This document shows, piece by piece, positions 36,852 through 45,110 of a DNA stretch of 51,186 nucleotides. Origin of the DNA: Chloroflexota bacterium. GTDB lineage: Bacteria > Chloroflexota > Dehalococcoidia > Lucifugimonadales > UBA826. Both the position numbers and the translations under genes were made by a program. How positions within the stretch are numbered: position 1 is the stretch's first letter; each line of letters begins with the position of its first letter. Where the stretch lies: contig PBKS01000007.1 in the NCBI GenBank assembly GCA_002722155.1, positions 1-51,186 on the forward strand, in the 5' to 3' direction. A model generated the notes under the pieces. The model had not been told where the DNA came from, did no database searches, and was given only the letters and a program-made list of their open reading frames with translations.

Positions 36852-37103
36852 TTAAATCTCAGAATCTACCTCACTTTCATAACGGTTGCCTGTCAGATAG
36901 GCCACTGCCACCGCCGCAGCTTTCGCCTTTCGCAGGGACTCGTCTTTCTGATCTTCCGAAGGAAGCACACCTGGAGGATTTATCTTGTTGGAGACATATC
37001 TGCTTAGAAATATTGAAGATATCAACAGGAACAGCAATAAAAAAGACGTGCCCATACCAATAACTGTGAGGTAGACACCTTGTGTTAGTATCGATTGGTC
37101 GAT
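36852..37103 (-). CDS. oadG: Sodium pump decarboxylase gamma subunit (OadG-like)
   Basis: A small one-helix protein that anchors the biotin decarboxylase complex. The first ATG (37055) would cut into the membrane helix. In-frame upstream codons restore the family N-terminus ILTQGVYLTVIGMGTSFLLL, but no ATG, GTG or TTG occurs before the upstream stop. ATC at 37103 with GGTGA 7 bases before it is the best candidate start, giving 83 residues. After the helix come a polar linker and the typical end-segment AAAVAVAYLTGNRYESE. This start is inferred, not proven; the function is supported by gene order with oadB. Confidence 0.7.
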   Translation of the reverse strand: MDQSILTQGVYLTVIGMGTSFLLLFLLISSIFLSRYVSNKINPPGVLPSEDQKDESLRKAKAAAVAVAYLTGNRYESEVDSEI

Positions 37104-37129
37104 GACATTTTCACCATTTATGCTAGGAT
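37102..37129 (+). promoter_or_regulatory. Candidate promoter of the Yip1-like gene
   Basis: ATGACA (37102-37107) and TAGGAT (37124-37129) lie 16 bases apart, about 78 bases upstream of the ATG. It overlaps the predicted start of the oppositely oriented oadG. Each hexamer fits the sigma70 consensus at five of six. Confidence 0.4.
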
Positions 37130-37206
37130 CGTATTCCTAAGGATTTTACACCATTATTGTTGTTCTGTAGGAAATTGAGGAAAAGTTCTGATGCTTAGTC
37201 CAACTT

Positions 37207-37752
37207 ATGATAGAAAACATTATTAAAGCAGCTGTCCTAAATAGCCAAATTTATCCTAAATTCCGTAACCATCCAGAACTGGTGGCTGAATCACTAGGAA
37301 CGGTGGCACTTACAGCCGTTTCAAGTGCTGTTTACCTAAAGTATAAAGGCAGTGGGATCAATCCAGAAAGCGATTTCTCCACGCTGCAAATGATGCTGGT
37401 AGCCTTTTCCACAATTTTTGTAGGTATGATGTTGTGGTCATTCATAAACAACACATTGTGTGGCCTTCTAGGCGGTGCAGCAGAATTCAGGGATACGATT
37501 CGCAGTACAGGAATAGCATATGGTCCAGGGATTTGCTTAGTATTTGCAACAATCCCAATTGTTGGTGACTACATATTGTTAGGATCTTTGTTATGGCTAT
37601 TCGCGACTGTAACCAACGGAGTTAAAGAAACCCACAACATAACTTTATTAAGAGCAATTATTCCCTCGTTTATAGGATGGTTTGTATCGTGGCTATTACT
37701 CCCCTGGTTAATGATAATAGGCCCATATTTCACAAATCCGATGCTCGATTAA
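37207..37752 (+). CDS. Yip1-family integral membrane protein
   Basis: A 181-residue hydrophobic protein with about five membrane helices (near residues 30-48, 60-82, 100-130, 130-150 and 155-175) and a short charged N-terminus typical of Yip1-type proteins. The middle FRDTIRSTGIAYGPGICLVFATIPIVGDYILLGSLLWL matches the conserved 'R..g.s..P' core of that superfamily. Function is unknown in bacteria. Its stop overlaps the stop of the convergent tatD by four bases. Confidence 0.6.
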   Translation: MIENIIKAAVLNSQIYPKFRNHPELVAESLGTVALTAVSSAVYLKYKGSGINPESDFSTLQMMLVAFSTIFVGMMLWSFINNTLCGLLGGAAEFRDTIRSTGIAYGPGICLVFATIPIVGDYILLGSLLWLFATVTNGVKETHNITLLRAIIPSFIGWFVSWLLLPWLMIIGPYFTNPMLD

Positions 37753-38546
37753 AGATCCGGTACGTATTTGTTTAATATCCCCCATCGGTGCGATAACAGC
37801 TGTCTCGTATTATGAAAAAGTGCAGTCTCCACACTAGCCTCATCCATATCTTTCAGCTCTGCAATTTTTTTCGTGATGGATCTTAAATAGTGTGGTTCTG
37901 TCCAATTATCTCTGTTCTTTTTGAACGGCTGAGGGGCAGAATCGGTCTCTATCACTATATTAGCAATTGGTATCTTTGATACTACTTCCTGAAGATGTGG
38001 TAGACGAAATATAGGTCTAGCAATGGATATATAAAACCCTAAATCTATAATCTCTTTAGCTTCCTTTATAGTACCTTGAAAGTAATGCATAACACCGCCG
38101 ACTTCATACCCTTTCTCCTCTTTTAAAACTCTAAAACAATCCTGATGGGCCCCACGACTATGAAAAATTATCGGCAGATCCAGTTCACGAGCAATGTTTA
38201 TTTGTTCTCTGAATGCAGGAAATTGCCAGGCCCTGTCAGGCATTCCTTCCATATAATCCAAACCGATCTCACTCATTACTACCACTTTTTCCTCTTTTAT
38301 AGCCAAATTTCTTAATTCCATGTAATCCTCCCCCGTAAGAGGTTTTACGATATCCATAGGATGGACTCCCACTCCAGCAAAGAAAGAGTTAAACCTTCGT
38401 GATAAATCAACTGCCCGCGCAGATGACTCAACAGTCGTTCCTGCACATATAACAAAGCCAACTCCCACGGAGTGAGCTCGGTCCAATATTAATGGAATTT
38501 CGCAATCTGGAAAGGAATCCAGATGGACATGGGTATCAATTAGCAT
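37749..38546 (-). CDS. tatD: TatD-family metal-dependent hydrolase/DNase
   Basis: A 265-residue TIM-barrel amidohydrolase-like nuclease of the TatD family, with 3'-5' exonuclease activity in characterised members. Metal ligands are recognisable: H6 and H8 (IDTHVHLD), E93 (MSEIGLDY), H129 (IIFHSRG), H154 (VMHYFQG) and D202 (ETDSAP). This protein reads EIGLDYMEGMPDRAWQFPAF, as in family members. Convergent with the Yip1-like gene and divergent from a binding-protein gene. Confidence 0.88.
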   Translation of the reverse strand: MLIDTHVHLDSFPDCEIPLILDRAHSVGVGFVICAGTTVESSARAVDLSRRFNSFFAGVGVHPMDIVKPLTGEDYMELRNLAIKEEKVVVMSEIGLDYMEGMPDRAWQFPAFREQINIARELDLPIIFHSRGAHQDCFRVLKEEKGYEVGGVMHYFQGTIKEAKEIIDLGFYISIARPIFRLPHLQEVVSKIPIANIVIETDSAPQPFKKNRDNWTEPHYLRSITKKIAELKDMDEASVETALFHNTRQLLSHRWGILNKYVPDL

Positions 38547-38575
38547 ATGAAAGAATTAATAATGTGATTTCATAC

Positions 38576-38590
38576 ATCAACACTGTTGAT
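38576..38590. repeat. 15-base near-perfect palindrome between tatD and a binding-protein gene
   Basis: ATCAACA (38576-38582), one spacer base, TGTTGAT (38584-38590). It lies in the divergent intergenic gap, adjacent to a TATAAT-like sequence on the minus strand (38594-38589), so it could be an operator for tatD or for the downstream binding protein. The half-site resembles that of the suf palindrome. Confidence 0.35.
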
Positions 38591-38625
38591 TATACTACTT
38601 GTATAACTAATGCATAAATAGCCTA

Positions 38626-40398
38626 GTGATTAATTTGGTTAATAAATTTCACAAAGACAAATTCCTGGTATCAAAAGGGATTGTAGGAATTATTTTGATA
38701 ATTCTCTCATTTGGATGCTCAAACGAATCTTATCAATCTAAATCGGAATTAACCCCCTTCCAAACTCAGCCTACCGTACAAAAATTGGCTAGTTCATTTC
38801 CTCAAGAAAAAGAAGCGAGGCCAACCCCTCATCTCGAAGCGACTGCGTCTCCCAACACACAATATATTACTCCGATACCGAGTAATAATTCACCTTTTAT
38901 CAAGAGCCCTCCAACCATCAACCATTTGCAAAATGCAATGAATGCTCCGCTATCAGGTAAAAAAGGCGGAACTCTCAAATTAGCTTCAAAGGATTATTTC
39001 CAATCGCTAGATCCGCATCAAAATTATTCGGCAGCGTTTTCAACGTGGGGTATAGGAATAATATATCAGCGACTTTTGAAATTCAGCAGTGGCCCAAATA
39101 TTAGCTTACCTTCAAAAGCTACAGAATGCGAAATATGCAAATCTTGGGAAATGCTAGACAGTAAAACATTTATGTTTGAAATTGACACGGAAAATATATG
39201 GAAAACTAGTTCCTCAAACTTATCAAATATATCGGCGGTGGATGTGAAGTTCAGTTTAGACCGTCAAATTCACATGGAAAGCCAAAATTCCAACCGTTTT
39301 CATATGATCCGTAGCGTGGAAATAAAGCCTGAAAACCATATCCAAATTAATTTGCATGCACCGGATGCTGATTTATTTATAGCTCTGGCAGATGGAAGGT
39401 CTAAATTATTATCAAAATCAAATGTGGAGAACTACCAATTTATAGATCCTGCCAACCTTGCCGGGTCTGGTCCGTGGAAGCTTTCAAAATTAAAAGATTC
39501 CTATTCATCAGTGGAGAATACCTATTCAGCTCCAAACATTCCATATTTAGATGCAATAGAGTTTCATATTCTTCCAGATTCTCAAACAAGATTAAGTGCC
39601 TATAGTGTAGGTTTGATAGATGTCTACAACATAGATGATCCCTCGTCGAATGTAGACATAACGTTTATAGAACCAAATCCAGGACAAGGTTTTGAGATAG
39701 CATTTAACACCGGAATACCTCCCTTTAATGATGACCACTTAAGATCTTTAGCTCGAGCCACCATAGATCCGGATGAGATAATACGGCGCGCCTGGAGTGG
39801 AAACGCATTTTTTTCTTTGGGCTTTTCTACAAACGATGCCTCATGGATACCAGAAGACTCAATATGGAAATCACACTTCTTTCCTTTTAAAAAACGTGAA
39901 CATCTAAATAAGACCATCCCAATAAACATCACTGTTAGCCATTTTGGTCCACAATTCACCAAAAGCGTAGAAATAGTTGCTGATCAGCTTGAATTAATTG
40001 GATTCGACCCATTGATAAACTACGTTAACCGAAGAGAATATACAAAGGTTACACGGAATCAAGACGATTTCCATGCATTGATGGGACCAACATTTCCTCA
40101 TTCATCAACAAATGGTTATGTTATACCCGTTTTACACAGCAAGGGTTTATGGAATACTACAAACCATGTGGATGTAAAGCTGGACGAACTAATAGAGGCC
40201 CAATCACAAGAATATTTTTCCCCCAAACGATCCAAAATCATAAAGGAAATTAACACACATCTACTAGAAAAATCCTATAGATTTATGCCTGCAACTCAAG
40301 AAAATTTGTGGGCTTGGACACAAGATCTGGAAAATATGTATCCGAATTTTTCTGGGTTCGAATATACTCACTGGGAAAAAGTATGGCTAGATCGCTAA
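38626..40398 (+). CDS. ABC transporter substrate-binding lipoprotein (family 5)
   Basis: A 590-residue oligopeptide/dipeptide-type binding protein (SBP_bac_5). From GTG 38626 it has a signal region ending in ILSFGC, a lipidation cysteine, then a ~60-residue Pro/Ser/Thr linker. The binding domain starts at GGTLKLASKDYFQSLDPHQN, with IYQRLLKF and SAVDVKFSLDRQ as family landmarks and LAGSGPWKL later. No permease or ATPase is adjacent, so it may be an orphan receptor or serve a transporter encoded elsewhere. No strong Shine-Dalgarno precedes the GTG, so the start is less certain than the rest. Confidence 0.8.
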   Translation: MINLVNKFHKDKFLVSKGIVGIILIILSFGCSNESYQSKSELTPFQTQPTVQKLASSFPQEKEARPTPHLEATASPNTQYITPIPSNNSPFIKSPPTINHLQNAMNAPLSGKKGGTLKLASKDYFQSLDPHQNYSAAFSTWGIGIIYQRLLKFSSGPNISLPSKATECEICKSWEMLDSKTFMFEIDTENIWKTSSSNLSNISAVDVKFSLDRQIHMESQNSNRFHMIRSVEIKPENHIQINLHAPDADLFIALADGRSKLLSKSNVENYQFIDPANLAGSGPWKLSKLKDSYSSVENTYSAPNIPYLDAIEFHILPDSQTRLSAYSVGLIDVYNIDDPSSNVDITFIEPNPGQGFEIAFNTGIPPFNDDHLRSLARATIDPDEIIRRAWSGNAFFSLGFSTNDASWIPEDSIWKSHFFPFKKREHLNKTIPINITVSHFGPQFTKSVEIVADQLELIGFDPLINYVNRREYTKVTRNQDDFHALMGPTFPHSSTNGYVIPVLHSKGLWNTTNHVDVKLDELIEAQSQEYFSPKRSKIIKEINTHLLEKSYRFMPATQENLWAWTQDLENMYPNFSGFEYTHWEKVWLDR

Positions 40399-40399
40399 A

Positions 40400-40846
40400 T
40401 CAGTCCTTTGTTGATAGAGCATCCTCAAGGGCCGACCATGCGAGTAAAGCACACTTGATCCTAACCGGGAAATGCCTAACACTTATCAACGCTGAGAGCT
40501 CCCCTATAAATTCCTGGTCGACATCTTGATCAATTGATTGCCTCATTGTTTCGACAAATCTTATAGATAAGGCAGAAGCTTCGTCGATGGTTAAACCTTT
40601 TACTGATTCAGACAATAAGGATCCAGAAGCCATATTTATAGCGCATCCATCACCAGCAAACTGTACTCTCTCAATTTGATGCTCACCTGACAAACCTATT
40701 TGAAAATGAACCTCGTCACCACAAAAAGGATTTACAGCATCTCCCGATAGGTCGTAACTTTCAATAGGTGAAACATTCCGAGGATTTCTACAATGATCAA
40801 GGATAACCCTATCCCTATAAATGTCATCAATACTACTTAGGTCCAT
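40400..40846 (-). CDS. SufU-like Fe-S assembly scaffold (second copy)
   Basis: A 148-residue SufU/IscU-type protein. The three cluster/zinc cysteines are in place: C42 (NPFCGDE), C68 (GDGCAIN) and C132 (RIKCALL), with D44 also present. SufU in Gram-positives mainly accepts sulfur from SufS. It is the last gene of the suf cluster and overlaps the end of sufS by 14 bases, a strong sign of joint translation. It differs substantially from the copy between sufD and the Rrf2 gene. Confidence 0.85.
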   Translation of the reverse strand: MDLSSIDDIYRDRVILDHCRNPRNVSPIESYDLSGDAVNPFCGDEVHFQIGLSGEHQIERVQFAGDGCAINMASGSLLSESVKGLTIDEASALSIRFVETMRQSIDQDVDQEFIGELSALISVRHFPVRIKCALLAWSALEDALSTKD

Positions 40847-42086
40847 CCCTAAAATACCTCAGTGCTTCTGTTACACCATCTACTAAAATATCTACCTCTT
40901 TTTTCGTGTTGTACAAGTAAAAACTTGCTCTTGAAGTTGCAGCAACCCCCAGACTCCTCACCAATGGCATCGCACAGTGATGACCAGTCCTAACAGCAAT
41001 GCCTATCCTATCGAGAAATGTACCTAGGTCATGGGGATGGACATCCGGAGTATTAAAAGAAAATACTCCACCCCTGATATTTGGATCATCTGGCCCAAAT
41101 AAATCCAGTCCTTCTAAATCTGCCTTCCTAAACCTATCTAAAGCATAGGCAGTCATATCCTTCTCATGCTCCCTGACATTTCCCATACCCAAAGCATTCA
41201 GATAATCCACTGCACTACCAAGGGCTATCGAATCAGCTATGTTAGGAGTTCCTGCTTCAAATTTCATAGGTAGGTCTGCCCAAGAAGCCTTTTCATAAGA
41301 TACCTCCAACACCATTTCACCACCAGTAAGGAAAGGTTCCATTGACTCAAGGATTTCCTCCTTGACATACAGGGCCCCTATACCAGTCGGACCTAACATT
41401 TTATGGCCAGAGAACGCCAAAAAATCGCAGTTCAATTCCTGAACATCAGTGGGCATATGAGGAACACTCTGAGCTCCATCTACTAAAATCTTTGCTCCCA
41501 ATTTATGAGCTTCTTCTGCCAATTCTTTAATAGGGTTGATCGTGCCAAGAGCATTTGACATGTGAACAGCTGACACAAGAACCGTTCTTTCCGTTATCAA
41601 CTCCTTCACTCGATCCATGTCCAAAGTTCCGTTCTCCAACATTGGAATGAATTTTATAACCGCATTTTTCCTTCGTGCCAATTCTTGCCATGGAACCAAA
41701 TTACTATGATGCTCCATCGGGGTTAGCAAAATTTCATCACCTTCATGAACATTCTTTTCCCCCCATGAGTAAGCCACAAGGTTTAAGCTTTCTGAGGCAT
41801 TCCTTGTCCATATGACCAGATCCGAAGATTCTGAGTTAATAAAAGATGATACTTTTTCTCTAGCCTCCTCATATCTATCAGTGGCTTCCATACTTAACGT
41901 ATGGACACCTCGGTGTACATTAGCGTTAAAATTTTCATAATACTCAACCAATGCATCAATAACTTGACGAGGTTTTTGGCTAGTCGCCGCATTATCAAGA
42001 TAGACTAAAGGTTTGCCAAAAATTTCCTTAGTTAGTATTGGAAAGTCCAATCTTATTTTTTCAACATCAAACATTAATTCATACAC
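40833..42086 (-). CDS. sufS: Cysteine desulfurase SufS
   Basis: A 417-residue group II cysteine desulfurase that takes sulfur from cysteine as a persulfide. PLP-binding Lys is in AFSGHKMLGPTGIG, and the active-site Cys is in RTGHHCAMPL close to the C-terminus, as in SufS rather than IscS. The N-terminal VYLDNAATSQKPRQVIDAL and AVHMSNALGTINPIKELA are typical. It sits between the Rrf2 gene and the second sufU. Confidence 0.93.
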   Translation of the reverse strand: MYELMFDVEKIRLDFPILTKEIFGKPLVYLDNAATSQKPRQVIDALVEYYENFNANVHRGVHTLSMEATDRYEEAREKVSSFINSESSDLVIWTRNASESLNLVAYSWGEKNVHEGDEILLTPMEHHSNLVPWQELARRKNAVIKFIPMLENGTLDMDRVKELITERTVLVSAVHMSNALGTINPIKELAEEAHKLGAKILVDGAQSVPHMPTDVQELNCDFLAFSGHKMLGPTGIGALYVKEEILESMEPFLTGGEMVLEVSYEKASWADLPMKFEAGTPNIADSIALGSAVDYLNALGMGNVREHEKDMTAYALDRFRKADLEGLDLFGPDDPNIRGGVFSFNTPDVHPHDLGTFLDRIGIAVRTGHHCAMPLVRSLGVAATSRASFYLYNTKKEVDILVDGVTEALRYFRDGPK

Positions 42087-42112
42087 TCCGCGAAATTCAT
42101 ATCAACGTTAAT

Positions 42113-42541
42113 CTATATCTGCAATTTAATGAATTCAGTTCTTCGAGCTAGGTCAGATACCGTAATCGCCGACAGAACCCCATATATTGCATCTTCCACC
42201 GTGATCCATATTTCCTTCTGAGCACAATAGGGCGAGTGCACACAAAACCCATCATCATCCAAGCAATTGATTAAATTATCCTTACCATCCAAAACTTCCA
42301 TCACGGAACTTAATTGAATTGTGTCAGGATCAACCGCCAGTTCATGTCCCCCATGTGGTCCTCTCGTACTCTTAACAAGTCCGGCTTTTTTTAGTGAGTG
42401 CAATACCTGAGCTAAATACGCATTAGGAATAGCTGTTCTTTCTGAAATTTCTGCCGATCTCAATGACTTCCCATCAGAACCATACATCGCCAAATCTACT
42501 AGAGCTCTTACTCCATAATCAACTTTAATAGGCACATGCAT
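42113..42541 (-). CDS. Rrf2-family transcriptional regulator (SufR/IscR-like)
   Basis: A 142-residue Rrf2 protein. A winged helix (residues ~10-70, with SAEISERTAIPNAYLAQVLHSLKKAGLV and RGPHGGHELA) precedes three cysteines, C93, C100 and C106, in the Rrf2 cluster loop, so it can be expected to bind a [2Fe-2S] cluster and sense Fe-S status. Being embedded inside the suf cluster, and with a palindrome at the suf promoter, it is the probable local regulator. The gap to the upstream sufU is about 25 bases. Confidence 0.85.
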   Translation of the reverse strand: MHVPIKVDYGVRALVDLAMYGSDGKSLRSAEISERTAIPNAYLAQVLHSLKKAGLVKSTRGPHGGHELAVDPDTIQLSSVMEVLDGKDNLINCLDDDGFCVHSPYCAQKEIWITVEDAIYGVLSAITVSDLARRTEFIKLQI

Positions 42542-42566
42542 AGTTCACCTCACCTTATGAAAGTAA

Positions 42567-43019
42567 CTACTCGGTAGATACGACCTCATTTCCGTCTTGA
42601 ATCGCAGAATGAAGAGTGTGCCAAGCAAGGGTGGCACATTTTATTCTTGCCGGATATTGTGAAACTCCCTTCAATATTTCCAGATCCCCCAACAGCTCAG
42701 AATCGTATGACTCTCCCGGTGCCCTAGTGATCATTTTTCGAAATGCTTCAAATAATTTCTCAGCGTGCTCGACGGTCTTACCTTTCAACTCCTCTGTCAT
42801 CATAGATGCTGAAGACTTAGATATAGCACATCCCACCCCATTGAATGCTACATCAGAAACCACACCATCTTCTAGGAATAATTGAAGCGTTACCTGGTCA
42901 CCACAGAGTGGATTAAATCCATCTGCTGTGGCGGTAGGGTCCTCTAGCTCGCCAAAATTACGAGGTCTCCGATTGTGATCCATTACGATTTCTTGATATA
43001 AATCTTCTAGATCATGCAT
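42567..43019 (-). CDS. sufU: SufU Fe-S assembly scaffold / sulfur acceptor
   Basis: A ~150-residue SufU protein with the three conserved cysteines in FNPLCGDQ, NGVGCAISKSSAS and RIKCATLAW, in the usual order. Two starts are possible: TTG at 43031, or ATG at 43019. The ATG gives MHDLEDLYQEIVMDH, matching normal SufU N-termini and lying one base after the sufD stop (TAG-A-ATG), so I choose it. It works with SufS to deliver sulfur to SufBCD. The second SufU copy at the end of the same operon suggests specialised roles. Confidence 0.9.
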   Translation of the reverse strand: MHDLEDLYQEIVMDHNRRPRNFGELEDPTATADGFNPLCGDQVTLQLFLEDGVVSDVAFNGVGCAISKSSASMMTEELKGKTVEHAEKLFEAFRKMITRAPGESYDSELLGDLEILKGVSQYPARIKCATLAWHTLHSAIQDGNEVVSTE

Positions 43020-43020
43020 T

Positions 43021-44328
43021 CTAAAATTCAAACCTATGACTGGGCAAAGATGTAAGAAAAGCCTCTTCCAGATAAGCCCTAAGCTCTTCGATTTCGACTT
43101 TGTCGATTACTTCGCCAGCAAACCCGTATATTATTAGTCGGCTTGCAGTCTCAAGATCCACTCCTCTACTTCTCATATAAAAAACCGTATCTGCATCTAT
43201 ATTCCCAGCTGTGGCACCATGAGCACACTTAACATCATCAGCATAAATGAAAAGGGCTGGTTTGCTATCCACTTCAGCATCTGGTGACAAAATCAAATTT
43301 TTATCTGATTGGATAGAGTCGGTTTTCTGTGCTTCTTTCCTAACAAGAACAGTTCCACCAAACACAGCCCTAGATTTACCATCCAATATTCCTTTGTAAA
43401 ACAGATTACTCTGACAATGTGGTTTCAAATGGTCAATATTTATGAAATTATCCATATGCTGATTCCCACTGGTAAAATACAACCCTTGCAAATCACAGGA
43501 AGCATTTTCTCCGTCGACCAACACATTCAAGTCATAACGTCCAATTCCGGAACCCCTGAAAAACGCTCTTGAATTAAATCTACCACCAGTACCTATCTTT
43601 ACTCTCCCATACCCGACATCGTATGTGTGATCTGTCTCACTCATAAGACGGTAGTGATTTACGGTCGAGCCTTCACCTACATATATTTCGGACACGGAAT
43701 TAGTCAATGTATTATCTTCACCACCACCTACATAATTTTCTATTACATTGACAGATGATTTTTTGCCTGAGGTGACCAAAACGCGAGGATGGTTTACCGT
43801 GCCTGGCACGCCTTGGTTGAAAAAAATCAAATTGATCACTAATCCAGAATTCTCTCCATCTGGGACCGAGATAATTGACCCATCAGACATAAAGGCACTA
43901 TTCCAGGCAGCAAAGCCATCATCTGAGTAGTCCATGATTCCGCCTATTGATTCAACAATATCCTGTGGAAAGTCATCCGATGCTATGTTGGAAACTTGTA
44001 TTGCTGGGGAGGTGTCAGAAGAGAAAGTTCCTTGGTATTGCCCATTAACAAAAACTACGTTAAGCCATGAATCATGCCAAGGAGCAGCCTTCTTGATGGT
44101 ATCCAAATCAACTTCCTCAAATGTAGCCAATGAATATTGAGGCTCTGCAATTGGTCTGGCGCTAGTGTATTTCCATTTCTCATTGCCTTTCCTATGCACT
44201 GGCAATCCAATCTGCTTGAATATAAGCATGGCTTCATTTCTGAATTCGGAAGACCATTCAGGTAGAGTAGCGCAAAGGTCTTGGAAATCTTCTTGGTATT
44301 GATCGGCAATCGTGATGGTGTCTTGCAT
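43021..44328 (-). CDS. sufD: Fe-S cluster assembly protein SufD
   Basis: A 435-residue SufD, partner of SufB in the SufBC2D scaffold. The beta-helix core and C-terminal segments LKPHCQSNLFYKGILDGKSRAVF, DKNLILSPDAEVDSKPALFIYADDVKCAHGATAGN and YMRSRGVDLETASRLIIYGFAGEV are diagnostic, including the Cys and His (KCAHG) close to the cluster site. Its ATG overlaps the sufC stop by one base (TAATG), so expression is coupled. Confidence 0.93.
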   Translation of the reverse strand: MQDTITIADQYQEDFQDLCATLPEWSSEFRNEAMLIFKQIGLPVHRKGNEKWKYTSARPIAEPQYSLATFEEVDLDTIKKAAPWHDSWLNVVFVNGQYQGTFSSDTSPAIQVSNIASDDFPQDIVESIGGIMDYSDDGFAAWNSAFMSDGSIISVPDGENSGLVINLIFFNQGVPGTVNHPRVLVTSGKKSSVNVIENYVGGGEDNTLTNSVSEIYVGEGSTVNHYRLMSETDHTYDVGYGRVKIGTGGRFNSRAFFRGSGIGRYDLNVLVDGENASCDLQGLYFTSGNQHMDNFINIDHLKPHCQSNLFYKGILDGKSRAVFGGTVLVRKEAQKTDSIQSDKNLILSPDAEVDSKPALFIYADDVKCAHGATAGNIDADTVFYMRSRGVDLETASRLIIYGFAGEVIDKVEIEELRAYLEEAFLTSLPSHRFEF

Positions 44329-45110
44329 TAAGAGTTGACCTCTTCACCTACAGACTCTCTCACCCATTCATAACCTTTTTCTTCAAGTTCCAGTGCCAAT
44401 TTACTATCACCTGATCGTACTATCCGACCATCTACCAATACATGTACAAAATCAGGGGTAATGTAATCTAAAATACGTTGATAATGCGTCACAATCAAAA
44501 CAGATTTCTCAGGACTCTTAAATACATTTACACCGTGCGATACGATTCGAAGGGCGTCTATGTCCAGGCCAGAGTCTGTTTCATCCAGTAATGCTAAAGA
44601 AGGATCCAAAAGAGCCAATTGAAGAATTTCATTACGCTTCTTTTCGCCTCCTGAAAATCCTTCATTCACTGAACGCTTCACTAGATCAGGGTCCATTTCA
44701 ACTAAATTTCGTTTTTCTTCAAGTAGTTGATCAAATTCCCTCACACTAAGTTCATCTTCACCATTTTCTTTGCGAACAGCATCAATTGCGGATTTCAAAA
44801 ACTGCCAAGTTCTAACACCAGGCAACTCAACAGGATACTGAAAAGCAAGAAATATTCCTGATCTAGCCCTTATTTCAGGTTCTACTTCAAGCAAACTCTG
44901 GCCTTTGTAAACAATATCGCCACCTGTGACACTATAGCCTGGCCGACCGGCTATAACATTAGCAAGAGTACTTTTACCTGAGCCGTTAGGCCCCATAATT
45001 GCATGGACCTCCCCTTCATGAATACTCAGATTTATTCCTTTAAGTATCTCGGTCTCTTCAACAGATACACGAAGATCTTTAACTTCAATCAATTTATCAC
45101 TCTTTGACAT
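44328..45110 (-). CDS. sufC: Fe-S cluster assembly ATPase SufC
   Basis: A 260-residue ABC-type ATPase that drives SufBC2D remodelling. Walker A GPNGSGKST, Q-loop AFQYPVELPGV (with the SufC-specific YPVE sequence), signature FSGGEKKRNEILQ, Walker B LALLDETDSGLDIDAL and the switch His in VTHYQRIL are all there. It lies between sufB and sufD with no gap to either. Confidence 0.95.
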   Translation of the reverse strand: MSKSDKLIEVKDLRVSVEETEILKGINLSIHEGEVHAIMGPNGSGKSTLANVIAGRPGYSVTGGDIVYKGQSLLEVEPEIRARSGIFLAFQYPVELPGVRTWQFLKSAIDAVRKENGEDELSVREFDQLLEEKRNLVEMDPDLVKRSVNEGFSGGEKKRNEILQLALLDPSLALLDETDSGLDIDALRIVSHGVNVFKSPEKSVLIVTHYQRILDYITPDFVHVLVDGRIVRSGDSKLALELEEKGYEWVRESVGEEVNS

